Origin: Lumbricus rubellus
Taxonomy: Eukaryota; Annelida; Clitellata; Crassiclitellata; Lumbricidae
NCBI GenBank assembly: GCA_945859605.1
Contig: OX243825.1
Coordinates: 3,247,174-3,311,173 of the forward strand
Direction: 5' to 3'
Length of the DNA: 64,000 nt
The notes under the pieces were generated by a model, which had not been told where the DNA came from, made no database searches, and worked only from the letters and a program-made list of their open reading frames with translations. Shown here in pieces: positions 34,015 to 43,995 of this stretch (positions are counted from its first letter, which is position 1; each line of letters begins with the position of its first letter). The position numbers and the translations under genes are program-made.

Positions 34015-34907
34015 CAGGGGTTCTCAAACTGTGGTACGCGTACCCCAAGGGGTACGCCAGGCGCCGGTAGGGGTACGCGAAATTTTTCAAAAATAAAAAT
34101 TTTTCCTTGGGTTTATGGACTTTGTGTCCATTTTTCCTTGATTAGCAATGATTTTTAACATTGCTTCATGTAACAGCATCATCATTTTATTTTCTTTCAC
34201 AACATGTGATTAGACACACATAGGCTACTAAGCTTATTATATTATAGTGCACGCAACATGTGTATGTTTAGGCCTGCCACAATAAATTTGAAACAAAATA
34301 ATGTATAAATAGTTGAAAGAACCGAAGCCAGAAATTCTCAGCGTAGGCTATTATAGAGCTACAAAAAATTAGCTGCATTGTTCTAAGTACCGGTATTAAT
34401 TTAGCCTATCGTCGAGCTTTAAAATTTATGATTCCTTTCATCACGTCATATAATTATATACGACTAGGCTATCTGTCTGAAACTAGTTTTTAAACTATAT
34501 ATTCCTGTTATCAAAAATAAATATGGGATAAATTTGAGTTTGAAATTGACAAATATTAAACCAGATAATTTTTTATTTTAAATATGTGCTAGTCAAAACA
34601 AGCACACAACAATATAGCGCAACATGTTAGCTCTTTCTTGCATGTAGGCTATTATAGACCAATTTCCCCTTTTTGTTGATAGGCCTATAATTGCATGATT
34701 GAAACTTTGCATATTTTAAATTTTGCTCCCTGTAGGCTATATGACTCTAATAGGCTACACCGTATACAATGATTAAAAGGACTTTTTAGTTGTCACTGCA
34801 ATGGTGACTAAGCAATGGGAATTTGTTTATTGTTTGACTTTGGGGGTACGCCACCATTCGATTTCTTTACTTGGGGGTACAATAAAAATAAAGTTTGAGA
34901 ACCCCTG
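34015..34907. mobile_element. hAT-Charlie-like element, innermost of the nest
   Basis: Exact 8-bp duplication GTCTAGAT (34007-34014, 34908-34915). Ends CAGGGGTTCTCAAACTGTGG and AGTTTGAGAACCCCTG; CAGGGGTTCTCAAAC is the known start of many Charlie-type hAT elements. No open transposase. Confidence 0.93.
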
Positions 34908-34915
34908 GTCTAGAT

Positions 34916-35222
34916 CTAATAAATAATAATAAATAAATAATAAATAAATAATAAATAAATAATAAATAAATAATAAAGAATAATAAATAATAAATAAATA
35001 ATAAAAAATAAAAGTAAAATAATATTAAATAATAAATAATAATAATTTAAAAAAATAATAAATAATAAATAAATAAATAATAAAATAATAAATAAATAAT
35101 AAATAAATAATAAATAATAAATAAATAATAATGAATAACAAATAATAAATAAATAAATAATAAATAGATAAAAAAAAAATAAATAATAATAAAAAATAAT
35201 AAATAAATAATAAAAAAAATAA
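34916..35222. repeat. (AATA)n/(AAT)n low-complexity tract
   Basis: About 300 bp of AAT and AATA units in the piggyBac-like element. Leu/Ile/Tyr/Phe open frames on the - strand are artefacts. Confidence 0.95.
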
Positions 35223-35409
35223 TTTTTTTACCCCTCGTTTTACATTGGCACACGAGGCTGTTAACATCTCACCCTGTTCTGGCAGCGAATGTGTTAATGG
35301 TTTTTACATCAAGTGCTAGTAAATGTATTACATTATTTATTGCATTTCCCATTTCGGGGGGGGGGTTCAAACACCCAAAACACCCCCTAGCTACGGCCTT
35401 GGCAAGAAG

Positions 35410-36300
35410 AACCAAGAGTCCATTGAACCATAGTTTTTTAAAACGTTTTCCGTTTTTATTCTCTCCCCCAAAAAGTCGCTTTTCTCGTTTAATGTTTTTT
35501 GCCTCAAAGGGATGGTCAGAAATTGTACTCGACAACCTACTCCCCCTACGGTCTTCGCCTCTTCCACATTGTATTCCCCCTAACCGGGTAGGATCTCCGA
35601 ATTCGCTTCCCGTTAATGAATCAACGACTCTGCGTGACAACAAAGATCATTGGCGTCGCCCTCCTTCATCATCCGGGCTTGGGACTGGCACTGACTGAGT
35701 ACTAACAATGGCGCAGTCAGCCAGACACGGAAACCATATAAACCATTTATGATATTAAGCCCTTTTCAGATACGTATTCAACGTCAACGTCGAACATGAT
35801 TCGCGAAGCCGAGTAGGCCTACAGACTGCTTTCGTCTGTCAGCAATTATAAGCCTTATGCATATCATGTCCTACGGAGTTCGTTCCCATAATTATACAAA
35901 ATACAATACAATTTGTCATTATTTTATATCGCGCTTTAACAAAAAGCAAGTCTTGCACACCAGCGCGCTTCACTGCAAATCTAGTTATAATGCATTGAAA
36001 ACAAACGAGTTTTTAATTTTGATTTAAACACTGCAATAGATGACTCGAGCTCTGGCGAATGGAGGTCGGAAGACTGTTCCATTCTTTAGGTCCTGCCATT
36101 GAGAAGGAACGACTCCCAAACTTCCGGTTTGTGCGAAGCACAGCAAAATCACTTCGCGATTCCCACCTGTGTTCAAGCGTCGTTGGGGACTTCGCACGAA
36201 AACCAATAACTTAGAATTGGCAACTAAGTATGATAAGAACTTCAAACATATAATGCTCTACAAGAGCTTACTAAATACAAAAATAATTAAGTAAAGCAAA
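35410..36300. other. Intergenic, open frame at 35291-35698 not recognised
   Basis: An open frame crosses the hAT boundary and so is not one ancestral gene. 35890-35975 (ATCGCGCTTTAACAAAAAGC, CAGCGCGCTTCACTG) is a retroposon tail also seen at 31460. 36050-36240 reads on the - strand like a LINE-type 3' segment with stops. A (TA)n run lies at 36330-36377. Confidence 0.4.
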
Positions 36301-36338
36301 TAATTAAATAATAATAACTCGTGAATAATATATATACA

Positions 36339-36384
<46 letters not shown>

Positions 36385-36387
36385 ATA

Positions 36388-36973
36388 TACGGTGAACGGA
36401 AAAACCGAACCCCTCCTATTGCTTTGATAATTTGTGTAGTCATTCGTATATTTTAATAAAATTTAGAGAAAATTCAGCTTAAAAGACAAGAATCAGATAA
36501 CTATCATTTGTTAGTTATAATTTGTGTTCAAAGTATCCTCCTTCGACCTCAAAACACGCACATAGACCGCTAGATCGGCACTGACTAGTTGCTGAATCAA
36601 TTACAGCTTGATCAGATTCGTCCCATGCCTATATCATACGCTGACGCAGTTCCTCGACATCACGTACCTTTTCTTGTAAAATGTTTCTTGCATCACAGAC
36701 CAGATTTTATAGTCCACGGGTCAAGGCTATTTGAAATGAATCAAGTTGGCAGGATAGCGCATCGACAACTGCCTTGATCACTCAAGCCATGCCTGCTTGT
36801 TGACCTCCGTTAGTCCAGCTAGACTTCAAGTTTTAGCTGGATTAGCGTATAATTATTAAAACATGTTAAGTTTATAGTTGGGAATAATATAGTTCTATTC
36901 TCAATTATATTTTTCATGATTGGTGTTAATTTCTTTATTTATTGTTGAGGTTCGGATTTTTCCGTTCACCGTG
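36388..36973 (-). mobile_element. Mariner-type element, 586 bp
   Basis: Inverted ends ACGGTGAACGGAAAAA / TTTTTCCGTTCACCGT, with TA at both sides (36386-36387, 36974-36975). The interior carries the C-terminal part of a transposase on the - strand, so it is an internally deleted derivative. Confidence 0.88.
36515..36765 (-). pseudogene. Mariner transposase remnant
   Basis: Reading the - strand and allowing frame changes, the segments VDYKIWSVMQETFYK, VRDVEELRQRM and VEGGYFEHKL appear in order. VDYKIW normally follows the third catalytic region (SPDLNPVD) of Tc1/mariner transposases, and EGGYFEH is the usual C-terminus. A stop and at least two frameshifts break it. Confidence 0.75.
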
Positions 36974-37324
36974 TATATAAATATATATTATACAATAAGC
37001 TTATACATCACATGCAGGCGCAACAACATGGCGCATGACATAATTATGCAAATGAGGCAGTTACGTCACTCTGCAGTAGCCCTAAACAAATAATAATAAA
37101 TAATTATTATGAATAAGGTTAAAAACTTTTCTTAAGTGCTGTAATATGCCAAGCAAATTTCTGTCCGGGGTAACGGCCTCTGTTGTCATAGACCCTGGTC
37201 AAATCGGATCCATCCATCTTACTTCCTTAGTATTTGTTATTTTACTAGGTATCCGAGCAACGCTTCATTATATAACAATCAATACAATGTCATGCATGGG
37301 CTTGTTCATTCATTCATTCATTCA

Positions 37325-37450
37325 GAGCGTTTAGGTTATAAGCTTATAGTGCCCCTTCAAGAAACTACTCAGAGGCGCTCCCAGCCCAATCACGAACAAA
37401 GAAACAAGACTTGAAGGACTTGTAGAACCCAGCCGGATGGACCACAAGTA
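37325..37450 (-). repeat. SINE/LINE tail
   Basis: The reverse complement matches 42890-43015: ACTTGTGGTCCATCCGGCTG, TTGTTTCTTTGTTCGTGATT, GGGAGCGCCTCTGAGTAG, AAGGGGCACTATAAGC. The two pieces are the same family in opposite orientation. Confidence 0.8.
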
Positions 37451-37644
37451 GAGAGCGAAGCGGAACCGGAAGGTCAATAATAAGCTTATTGACGGCGCAG
37501 TTTGCCCATCATAGCAACGCTACATCTTATGCACGCATTTGGACTTGCAGACAATGCAGAGGCTTCTATGATTTCATCGTGTAGTTTGTGCATCATTGAC
37601 TGATACAGCGTGCACTCAGTTAGCGCTTTCAGTGTGGAAATCTA

Positions 37645-38166
37645 CACTGTGTCCCAATAAATCGGGACCCCTTTTTTATAATTTGAATAAAACAGACAAT
37701 TCTTAATCGATTTTCAAAATTTTAAAACTGTTTTTATCCTGAAATAATTATCTTACAATGATTCAAATATTCATATATTAAGTACTGAAAAAGTTGTGTT
37801 AGGTACTTAACATATGAATTCTCTGATGCAAATAACGTAATTGTGACGTCAATATTTATGCCAGAAACTTCATATTTGAATCAATACAAGATAATTATCT
37901 TACTTTTGGTCAAGATATTCGCCCGAATAATTGAATTGATTTTTAAAAACTTTTTGTTGCGTCGGGTTTTTGAATCGTCAAAAAACGGTGGGTGGCTTCA
38001 CTTAGAGTTGTATAACTTTTGTTCCGTTTGAAATATTTTAATGAAATCTGGCCATATGGTGTAAATATGAATTGTCTTTAAGAATGTAAAGTTTCATTAC
38101 GAAATTTTTACTTTTGGTCAAGATATTGGCAAAAATCTTAGGGGGATCTTTTTTTGGCCCACCCTG
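37645..38166. mobile_element. Mariner-like MITE, 522 bp
   Basis: Ends CACTGTGTCCCAATAAATCG and TTTTTTTGGCCCACCCTG are imperfect inverted repeats between TA dinucleotides. CAGGGTGGSCCA is a typical mariner start. TIR identity is moderate, so the call is less sure. Confidence 0.5.
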
Positions 38167-38189
38167 TAGGACGAGTAGTAGGTCTTATA

Positions 38190-38335
38190 CCCCGCAGTCG
38201 ATCGAGTTGTGGGCTACGATCGACTTGGCTCGGCCGACGATCGACTTGATCGACTTCGTCGACTCGCCGACCTTTTCACGACTTGATCGACTTGGCTCGG
38301 TCGACGATCGACTCGATCGACTTCGTCGACTTGAC
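38190..38335 (+). repeat. CGATCGACTTGG-type tandem repeat
   Basis: Two to three copies of a roughly 55-bp unit rich in CGATCGACTT and GGCTCGGCCGACGATCGACT. Confidence 0.8.
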
Positions 38336-38389
38336 CTAGTTTTATCTCTTGCTGCCTTTTACAGCAGTTTTAGGCTTAGTTATGTGTTC

Positions 38390-38990
38390 TCAAAATGAAA
38401 TTATATGTTAGTAGATCTGTTTCATAATCAGTGAGACGTCACGCTAAGCCTAATTTTGTATTTTCAATGAACTTAAAATCTTCTTCTTCTTTGGTTCTCT
38501 GCCGTCGGGCAGGTTCATATGTCCAATGACGCCACGCATATCTGTTCTGTGCATCCATCTTTAGCCCTCTGTAACCGTCCTTTGTCATCATCCAGTCCAG
38601 TAGCATTGTTCTTGGTCTTCCTCTTGTCTTTTTCCCCTCCATTCTTCCTTCGATGATATCTCGTACTATGGTGTCACTCCTCATGATGTGGCCAATCCAG
38701 TTTTGTGGCCAATCCAGTTTGATTATTTTAACATAATAAAATATATAATTATAATAGTAGATTTACACTGTAATCGTAGTGACGACACAATGTGCTGCAT
38801 TTTTTAATTCCCAAAATGAACTTCTATAATAGTAGAATCTATGTAATATTTGAAGTTACGTCACAATAGGCTTTGTTTTTACTCTCGAAATGTACTTCTA
38901 TACGCCCTAATAGTAATTCTGTATCATAATCTAAAATAGTTACAATAGGCCTAGTTCTATAGGCTACTCAAAATTAACTTCTTGAATAGT
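38390..38990 (+). repeat. About 100-bp satellite-like repeat, resuming at 42711-42880
   Basis: Units share TTCTCAAAATGAA, GTAGATCTG, ATAATC-GTGACGTCAC and AATAGGCCTAGTTTT. The array is broken by a LINE fragment (38480-38712) and by the LTR retrotransposon at 38996, and continues after 42710. Confidence 0.7.
38478..38714 (-). pseudogene. LINE reverse transcriptase C-terminal fragment
   Basis: The - strand reads [20 protein letters not shown] followed by [19 protein letters not shown] and [17 protein letters not shown]. This NWIGHxxR...IxEGRxxGxRxRGRPR...W tail is the standard C-terminus of many animal endonuclease-reverse transcriptases. The rest of the element is absent. Confidence 0.85.
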
Positions 38991-38995
38991 AGGTC

Positions 38996-39544
38996 TGTCG
39001 CGGTCGCCTCACCAGGACCAGCCGCGACATCTGGTCGTCGTCGATGCCGTTATCAACCAAACGACTTTGACGACTTCAAAGTACGACACCTGCTGCGAGA
39101 ACGCCGACGACCCCGAAGATAGGGGTACCCGGCGGATTCGACGGGGGTCTACAATCGGGGAAGGGGAACATTTGGCCGACCATCGAAGTCGGCCGCCACG
39201 GACCCAGCGGTCCGCCCGATCGGCTTCAAAGGGGGCAATCAGCCTTTAACTGTGCCCCGTAACGAATCGGACCGAGGGTGCTACCCCACCACGCTGGGGT
39301 ATATAATCGCAGCGCCACCTACAGTCGGGGCGCTCTCGGTGTGATGACAGACACTTAACATCGTCGGAGATTGAATGAACGATCGTAAATCGACCAAGAG
39401 AGAGAGCGGCCAGAGGACTGGAAATTGATTATATATAATAACCGTCTTATATGAATTATTAATAAACGTACAAAACCTCTTCTTTTCGTGGAATTCGAAC
39501 CTCGTGGCGCGATTCTGAACACAAGCTTAGAGTCGGCCGCGACA
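38996..39544 (+). repeat. 5' LTR
   Basis: TGTCGCGGTCGCC...GGCCGCGACA, 549 bp. It contains a TATATAATCGC TATA-like motif at about 39300, about 60 bp before the GTGTGATGACAGACACTTAA stretch, and AATAAA at 39462. Confidence 0.95.
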
Positions 39545-39599
39545 TTCTGGTGGCAGCGGTGGTACGAAGAAGAAGAGGATTCTGACACCAGCGAACAGG

Positions 39600-40140
39600 A
39601 CGGAACGATCAGTCGGTCAAGCGGAGGAACAACCGACGGACGCGGTGATCAACACGAACGTCACCAGGGACCAAGGAATCCAGGACGGAACGATCAGCCG
39701 GTCAAGCGGGGGAACAACCGACGGACGCGGTGATCGACACGCACGTCATCAGGGACCAAGGGATCCAGGACGGAGCGATCAGCCGGTCAATCGGAGGAAC
39801 AACCGACGGACGCGGTGATCGACACGCACGTCATCAGGGACCAAGGGATCCAGGACGGAACGATCAGCCGGTCAATCGGAGGAACAACCGACGGACGCGG
39901 TGATCGACACGCACGTCATCAGGGACCAAGGAATCCAGGACGGAACGATCAGCCGGTCAAGCGGAGGAACAACCGACGGACGCGGTGATCAACACGCACG
40001 TCATCAGGGACCAAGGGATCCAGGACGGAACGATCAGCCGGTCAAGCGGAGGAACAACCGACGGACGCGGTGATCAACACGCACGTCATCAGGGACCAAG
40101 GGATCCAGGACGGAACGATCAGCCGGTCAAGCGGGAGTAG
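39600..40140 (+). repeat. 85-bp tandem repeat in the LTR element leader
   Basis: About 6.4 copies; each has GGAACGATCAGCCGGTCAAG, GACGGACGCGGTGATC and CACGTCATCAGGGACCAAGG. Copies differ by only a few bases. Confidence 0.95.
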
Positions 40141-40542
40141 CCGACGGAGCAACCAATCAACCGGAACCAGCGCAGCAGATGACCAGAGGATCCAGCATCG
40201 AAGCAGGCACAGGTAAGACCTTCGTTCGTTGGCTGTGTTCAATTGCTTGGTCAGGTGTGTCAATCGCGGGGCAGGATTGGCTGCGAAGAAACTGTTTTCT
40301 GTTGATTCCGAATGAACTCGTGATTTTATGCTTTTGAATAACTGTCTGGGTGTACGCGAGAATTGTTCTCTATTGATGCTGTCTTAACCTTTGACTTTGT
40401 ATTCCTAAGTGACTATCATGGTTGATTGCCAATGAGATTGATTTTGATTTATATCTGGAGATTTGTGTTTTCTGAGCAACGGTCTGGTTGAAGTCCACTC
40501 TATCTTTTTTTTATTTGAGCACACCCCTTTTCTTCTGTTCTC

Positions 40543-41043
40543 ATGGAGAAGATAACGCCTGATCAACAGGCGGACATTAGAAAGATGTCGACGGATCGAT
40601 TAAGGCGACACGTACTTAAGGATAAACTGGATATGGCTGTTCTGAAAATGAACAAGTCTGAATTGTTGGAAGAATTGGCGCATATGGTAGCGAAGTGGTA
40701 TAAAGCTGATGCGATGACAACAGAAGTGCCAGAAGGACCATCACCCAAGTCCACAACAAGTGATACGGAGTTCCTTCTGCAGAGACATAGATTTGAATTT
40801 GAAGTAAGAAAGTATAAAGAAGAGAAGTGGGCAAGAGAAGATGAAGAGGAGGTTGCGAGAGAAGAACGGGAAGAGATGGAGAGAATCGAGAGATTGAGAG
40901 AAGAGAAGATTGCAAGAGAAAAAAGAGAAGAGGTGGAGAGAATCGAGAGAGAGAGGAAGGCAAGAAAGCGAGAGACAAAGAGAAACAGGCACGAGTCAGC
41001 GCATGCGCGGTTGACGTCGGTAAGAATAGTCAGAACAGAATAG
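40543..41043 (+). CDS. Gag-like ORF of the LTR element
   Basis: 166 codons from ATG 40543 to TAG 41043. The N-terminal half has small helical blocks (DRLRRHVLKDKLDMAVLKM, ELLEELAHM) seen in the N-terminus of gypsy-type gag proteins. The second half is an Arg/Glu coiled coil (repeats of EERERIERL type). It lacks a capsid C-terminal half and zinc knuckle. The pol-like ORF downstream is in another frame, so either a frameshift is used or a deletion separates them. Confidence 0.6.
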   Translation: MEKITPDQQADIRKMSTDRLRRHVLKDKLDMAVLKMNKSELLEELAHMVAKWYKADAMTTEVPEGPSPKSTTSDTEFLLQRHRFEFEVRKYKEEKWAREDEEEVAREEREEMERIERLREEKIAREKREEVERIERERKARKRETKRNRHESAHARLTSVRIVRTE

Positions 41044-41096
41044 TCTATCGCACCAGTCGGGGGACCGGTGACCAGCAGCGGGGCGTCACAGATCAT

Positions 41097-41978
41097 ATGC
41101 AGGTAGACGCGGAGCATAGCTTTGATCCAGAGGTAGGGAAAGGTGAAATAAATGACAACGACAGAGAGACAGACGAACCATTCATAGACATAGACGAATT
41201 TCATGTGCGATCTTATCTAGATGTACAGATTGATGGTTTGCCTAACCAGCAGGCGTTACTGGATGGAGGCGCGGAACTGTGCTGTATCAATAGCTCATTA
41301 GTACAACACCCAGATCTGCCTGTCCATAAACGAGTAGGACTGCCCGGCATACAGGGTGGGGCTGGCATGGTGGACGTCGTCAGGGTGCGCCTGAAGCCGG
41401 GGGTCAATAAAGAAGACGAGATCGTAGGCATCTCCCCCGCCATGCGAGTGTGGGACACAGTGGATCCTAATCTCAACGAGGCAGTCATTATCTCCCCAAC
41501 CGTGGCTAATCTGTTAAGGGAAGTCTCCAAGTACAACGCGCTATCTGTTGGAAGAACGGAGGCAGACAAACATGTAACCAAACGACCAGAGGGAGAAACA
41601 CACGCTCCCACAATAGCCGAAGCAGAGGAACAAAGAGATAAGTTGATTAGCAACCTTAGCGCTCAGGAACAATCATTAGAAATTGGAGATGAGGAAGAAT
41701 TAGGCGAGAAAGAAGGAGAAAATCAGGATGCTGACATCCCTAACTTCTTAAATCCGGAAGTGAAACGTCCTATTCATGAAATGGTGGAGCTGCGGATTAT
41801 CCAACCATTTAATATTGACATTGTCAGTCCCGTAGTAACCTATAGGCACTCAAAGGACACAAAATGGTTAGAACGACTTTTCGACTGGCCATCGAATAAA
41901 CCCGTGTCAAACGCCACTCCTAGGGATTTTGTTGACCGGCACTGGAAGATCGCAGCCGATTTCCTGTCCCGGATATGA
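41097..41978 (+). CDS. Protease-like ORF fused by deletion to an RNase H-like end
   Basis: 293 codons from ATG 41097 to TGA 41978. Residues about 45-65 carry QALLDGGAELCCINSSLV, an aspartic-protease-like active-site region with DGG where DSG or DTG is usual. Around residues 230-248, ELRIIQPFNIDIVSPVV matches the segment just before the reverse transcriptase palm. The C-terminus WKIAADFLSRI matches the end of gypsy RNase H (ADxLSR). The catalytic reverse transcriptase core (FxDD) between them is missing, so this is an internal deletion derivative. Confidence 0.65.
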   Translation: MQVDAEHSFDPEVGKGEINDNDRETDEPFIDIDEFHVRSYLDVQIDGLPNQQALLDGGAELCCINSSLVQHPDLPVHKRVGLPGIQGGAGMVDVVRVRLKPGVNKEDEIVGISPAMRVWDTVDPNLNEAVIISPTVANLLREVSKYNALSVGRTEADKHVTKRPEGETHAPTIAEAEEQRDKLISNLSAQEQSLEIGDEEELGEKEGENQDADIPNFLNPEVKRPIHEMVELRIIQPFNIDIVSPVVTYRHSKDTKWLERLFDWPSNKPVSNATPRDFVDRHWKIAADFLSRI

Positions 41979-42156
41979 ATGAGGAGTAAGAAGGTGAACC
42001 AGTCACAACGAGGGTCGAACCTCGTACGCTTGTATATAACATGTAACTTACAAAATGTTTCTTCTGTTTGTGTCTCCTCAACATGATCAACGATGCTGAG
42101 GACCGATTAATGACGATGATCTCGGATATGCGTCATTATCTTGCGAGGGGAGGTAA

Positions 42157-42705
42157 TGTCGCGGTCGCCTCACCAGGACCAGCCGCGACATCTGGTCGTC
42201 GTCGATGCCGTTATCAACCAAACGACTTTGACGACTTCAAAGTACGACACCTGCTGCGAGAACGCCGACGACCCCGAAGATAGGGGTACCCGGCGGATTC
42301 GACGGGGGTCTACAATCGGGGAAGGGGAACATTTGGCCGACCATCGAAGTCGGCCGCCACGGACCCAGCGGTCCGCCCGATCGGCTTCAAAGGGGGCAAT
42401 CAGCCTTTAACTGTGCCCCGTAACGAATCGGACCGAGGGTGCTACCCCACCACGCTGGGGTATATAATCGCAGCGCCACCTACAGTCGGGGCGCTCTCGG
42501 TGTGATGACAGACACTTAACATCGTCGGAGATTGAATGAACGATCGTAAATCGACCAAGAGAGAGAGCGGCCAGAGGACTGGAAATTGATTATATATAAT
42601 AACCGTCTTATATGAATTATTAATAAACGTACAAAACCTCTTCTTTTCGTGGAATTCGAACCTCGTGGCGCGATTCTGAACACAAGCTTAGAGTCGGCCG
42701 CGACA
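42157..42705 (+). repeat. 3' LTR
   Basis: 549 bp; I found no difference from the 5' LTR. Confidence 0.95.
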
Positions 42706-42884
42706 AGGTCTGCATCATAATCGTAGTGACGTCATAATAAGCCTAGTTTTATATTCTCAAAATGAACGTTTAATAAAGATTTTCTCCATAATCAGAATGA
42801 CGTTACGTTAAAATAGCCCTATAGTATTGTATTCTCAAAATGAAATAATTATGACAGTAGATCTGTAGGCCTATCATTGTCGAA

Positions 42885-43018
42885 ATGGTTGCTCACTACT
42901 TGTGGTCCATCCGGCTGCGTTCTACAAGTCCCTCAAGTCTTTTTTTCTTTGTTCGTGGTTGGGCTGGGAGCGCCTCTGAGTAGTTTCTTGAAGGGGCGCT
43001 ATATAAATGCTCTGAATG
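42885..43018 (+). repeat. SINE/LINE tail
   Basis: Runs from ACTTGTGGTCCATCCGGCTG to AAGGGGCGCTATATAAATGC; forward-strand copy of the piece at 37325-37450. Confidence 0.8.
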
Positions 43019-43020
43019 AA

Positions 43021-43241
43021 TGTGTCAGGACAGTGCTTACTGATTAATCGCTGACAGTGTATCAGTATATAGTTAAAGCGTATATGTATATTAGGGAGAC
43101 AGTAGATGTCTCGTTCTTGTTCTAGTTCTTGTGCTTGACTGTGAAGGAAGAAACACAACGAGAAGATTGATAGTATATATTCATTTTTAAACGAATTCAA
43201 TTTGTTTTACTTATGAGTTACGACAAAACAAGTTCTTCACA
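43021..43241 (+). repeat. 5' LTR, about 220 bp
   Basis: From TGTGTCAGGACAG (or TGTCAGG at 43023) to TTCTTCACA, followed by TAA and TGGTGCCGTGACCAGGAT at 43245, a typical retrotransposon primer-binding sequence. Confidence 0.75.
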
Positions 43242-43384
43242 TAATGGTGCCGTGACCAGGATCGTCATCAATTATTCCGGCCGACGAAAAGGTTTTTTTT
43301 CTGACATTTTGTCGGGACGTTGACGCGGAAGCTATTGGGGCGTGGCGTGGGTGGAAGGACGGTGAAGGTCATTCCTGTACTCGT

Positions 43385-43995
43385 CAACTCAGCAGTGTTT
43401 TGGCTGAACTGTTTCTGCTGGTGAATTTGTTGCCGATGAACGTTGGAACAGTGGTCTACCGTGCAGTGCAGGAATAATTTCAATTCAGCAGTGTTTTGGC
43501 TGAACTGTTTCTGCTGGTGAATGTGTTGCCGATGAACGTTGGAACAGTGGTCTACCGTGCAGTGCAGGAATAATTTCAACTCAGCAGTGTTTTGGCTGAA
43601 CTGTTTCTGCTGGTGAATTTGTTGCCGATGAACGTTGGAACAGTGGTCTACCGTGCAATGCAGGAATAATTTCAACTCAGCAGTGTTTTGGCTGAACTGT
43701 TTCTGCTGGTGAATTTGTTGCCGATGAACGTTGGAACAGTGGTCTACCGTGCAGTGCAGGAATAATTTCAACTCAGCAGTGTTTTGGCTGAACTGTTTCT
43801 GCTGGTGAATTTGTTGCCGATGAACGTTGGAACAGTGGTCTACCGTGCGGTGCAGGAATAATTTCAACTCAGCTGTGATTTGGCTGAACTTTTTCTGCGG
43901 GTGAATCTGTTGCCGATGAACGTTGGAACAGTGGACTATCGTGCAGTGCAGGAATAATTTCCACTCAGCAGTGTTTTGGCTGAACTTTTTCTGCG
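43385..43995 (+). repeat. 97-bp tandem repeat in the leader
   Basis: About six copies with CAGCAGTGTTTTGGCTGAAC, TGTTGCCGATGAACGTTGGA and CAGTGGTCTACCGTGCAGTG. A 310-codon open frame on the - strand across it is a product of the repeat (97 is 1 mod 3, yet no stops occur in the used frames). Confidence 0.92.

Larger units (their letters stand above)
33733..35293. mobile_element. piggyBac-like non-autonomous element
   Basis: TTAA at both sides (33729-33732, 35294-35297) and inverted ends CACATTCGCTGCCA / TGGCAGCGAATGTG. Near the left end the palindrome ACGTACGTATATATACGTAC is present twice (33748, 33792). TTAA targets and this TIR style are typical of the piggyBac superfamily. No transposase. 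Confidence 0.88.
33536..35401. mobile_element. hAT element, outermost of a three-level nest
   Basis: Exact 8-bp duplication GCAAGAAG (33528-33535, 35402-35409). Termini CAAGACCGTAGCCAGG and CCTAGCTACGGCCTTG are inverted with two mismatches. Its own sequence is only about 300 bp; the rest is the piggyBac-like insertion. Confidence 0.9.
38996..42705 (+). mobile_element. Young non-autonomous Ty3/gypsy-type LTR retrotransposon
   Basis: 5-bp duplication AGGTC on both sides (38991-38995, 42706-42710), two 549-bp LTRs that I read as identical, a primer-binding-like CTGGTGGCAGCGGTGG just after the 5' LTR and a purine tract GCGAGGGGAGGTAA just before the 3' LTR. The interior has a gag-like ORF and a protease-like ORF that jumps to an RNase H-like end, with reverse transcriptase and integrase missing. 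It sits between the two FReD genes. Confidence 0.92.

Noticed and set aside
35291..35698. 135-codon open frame
   Set aside because: It starts inside a piggyBac-like element and crosses the hAT boundary at 35401, so it is not an ancestral reading frame, and I recognise no domain.
40563..41204. 213-codon Ser/Leu-rich open frame on the - strand
   Set aside because: It is antisense to the Arg/Glu-rich gag-like ORF of the LTR element, and a shadow of its biased codons.
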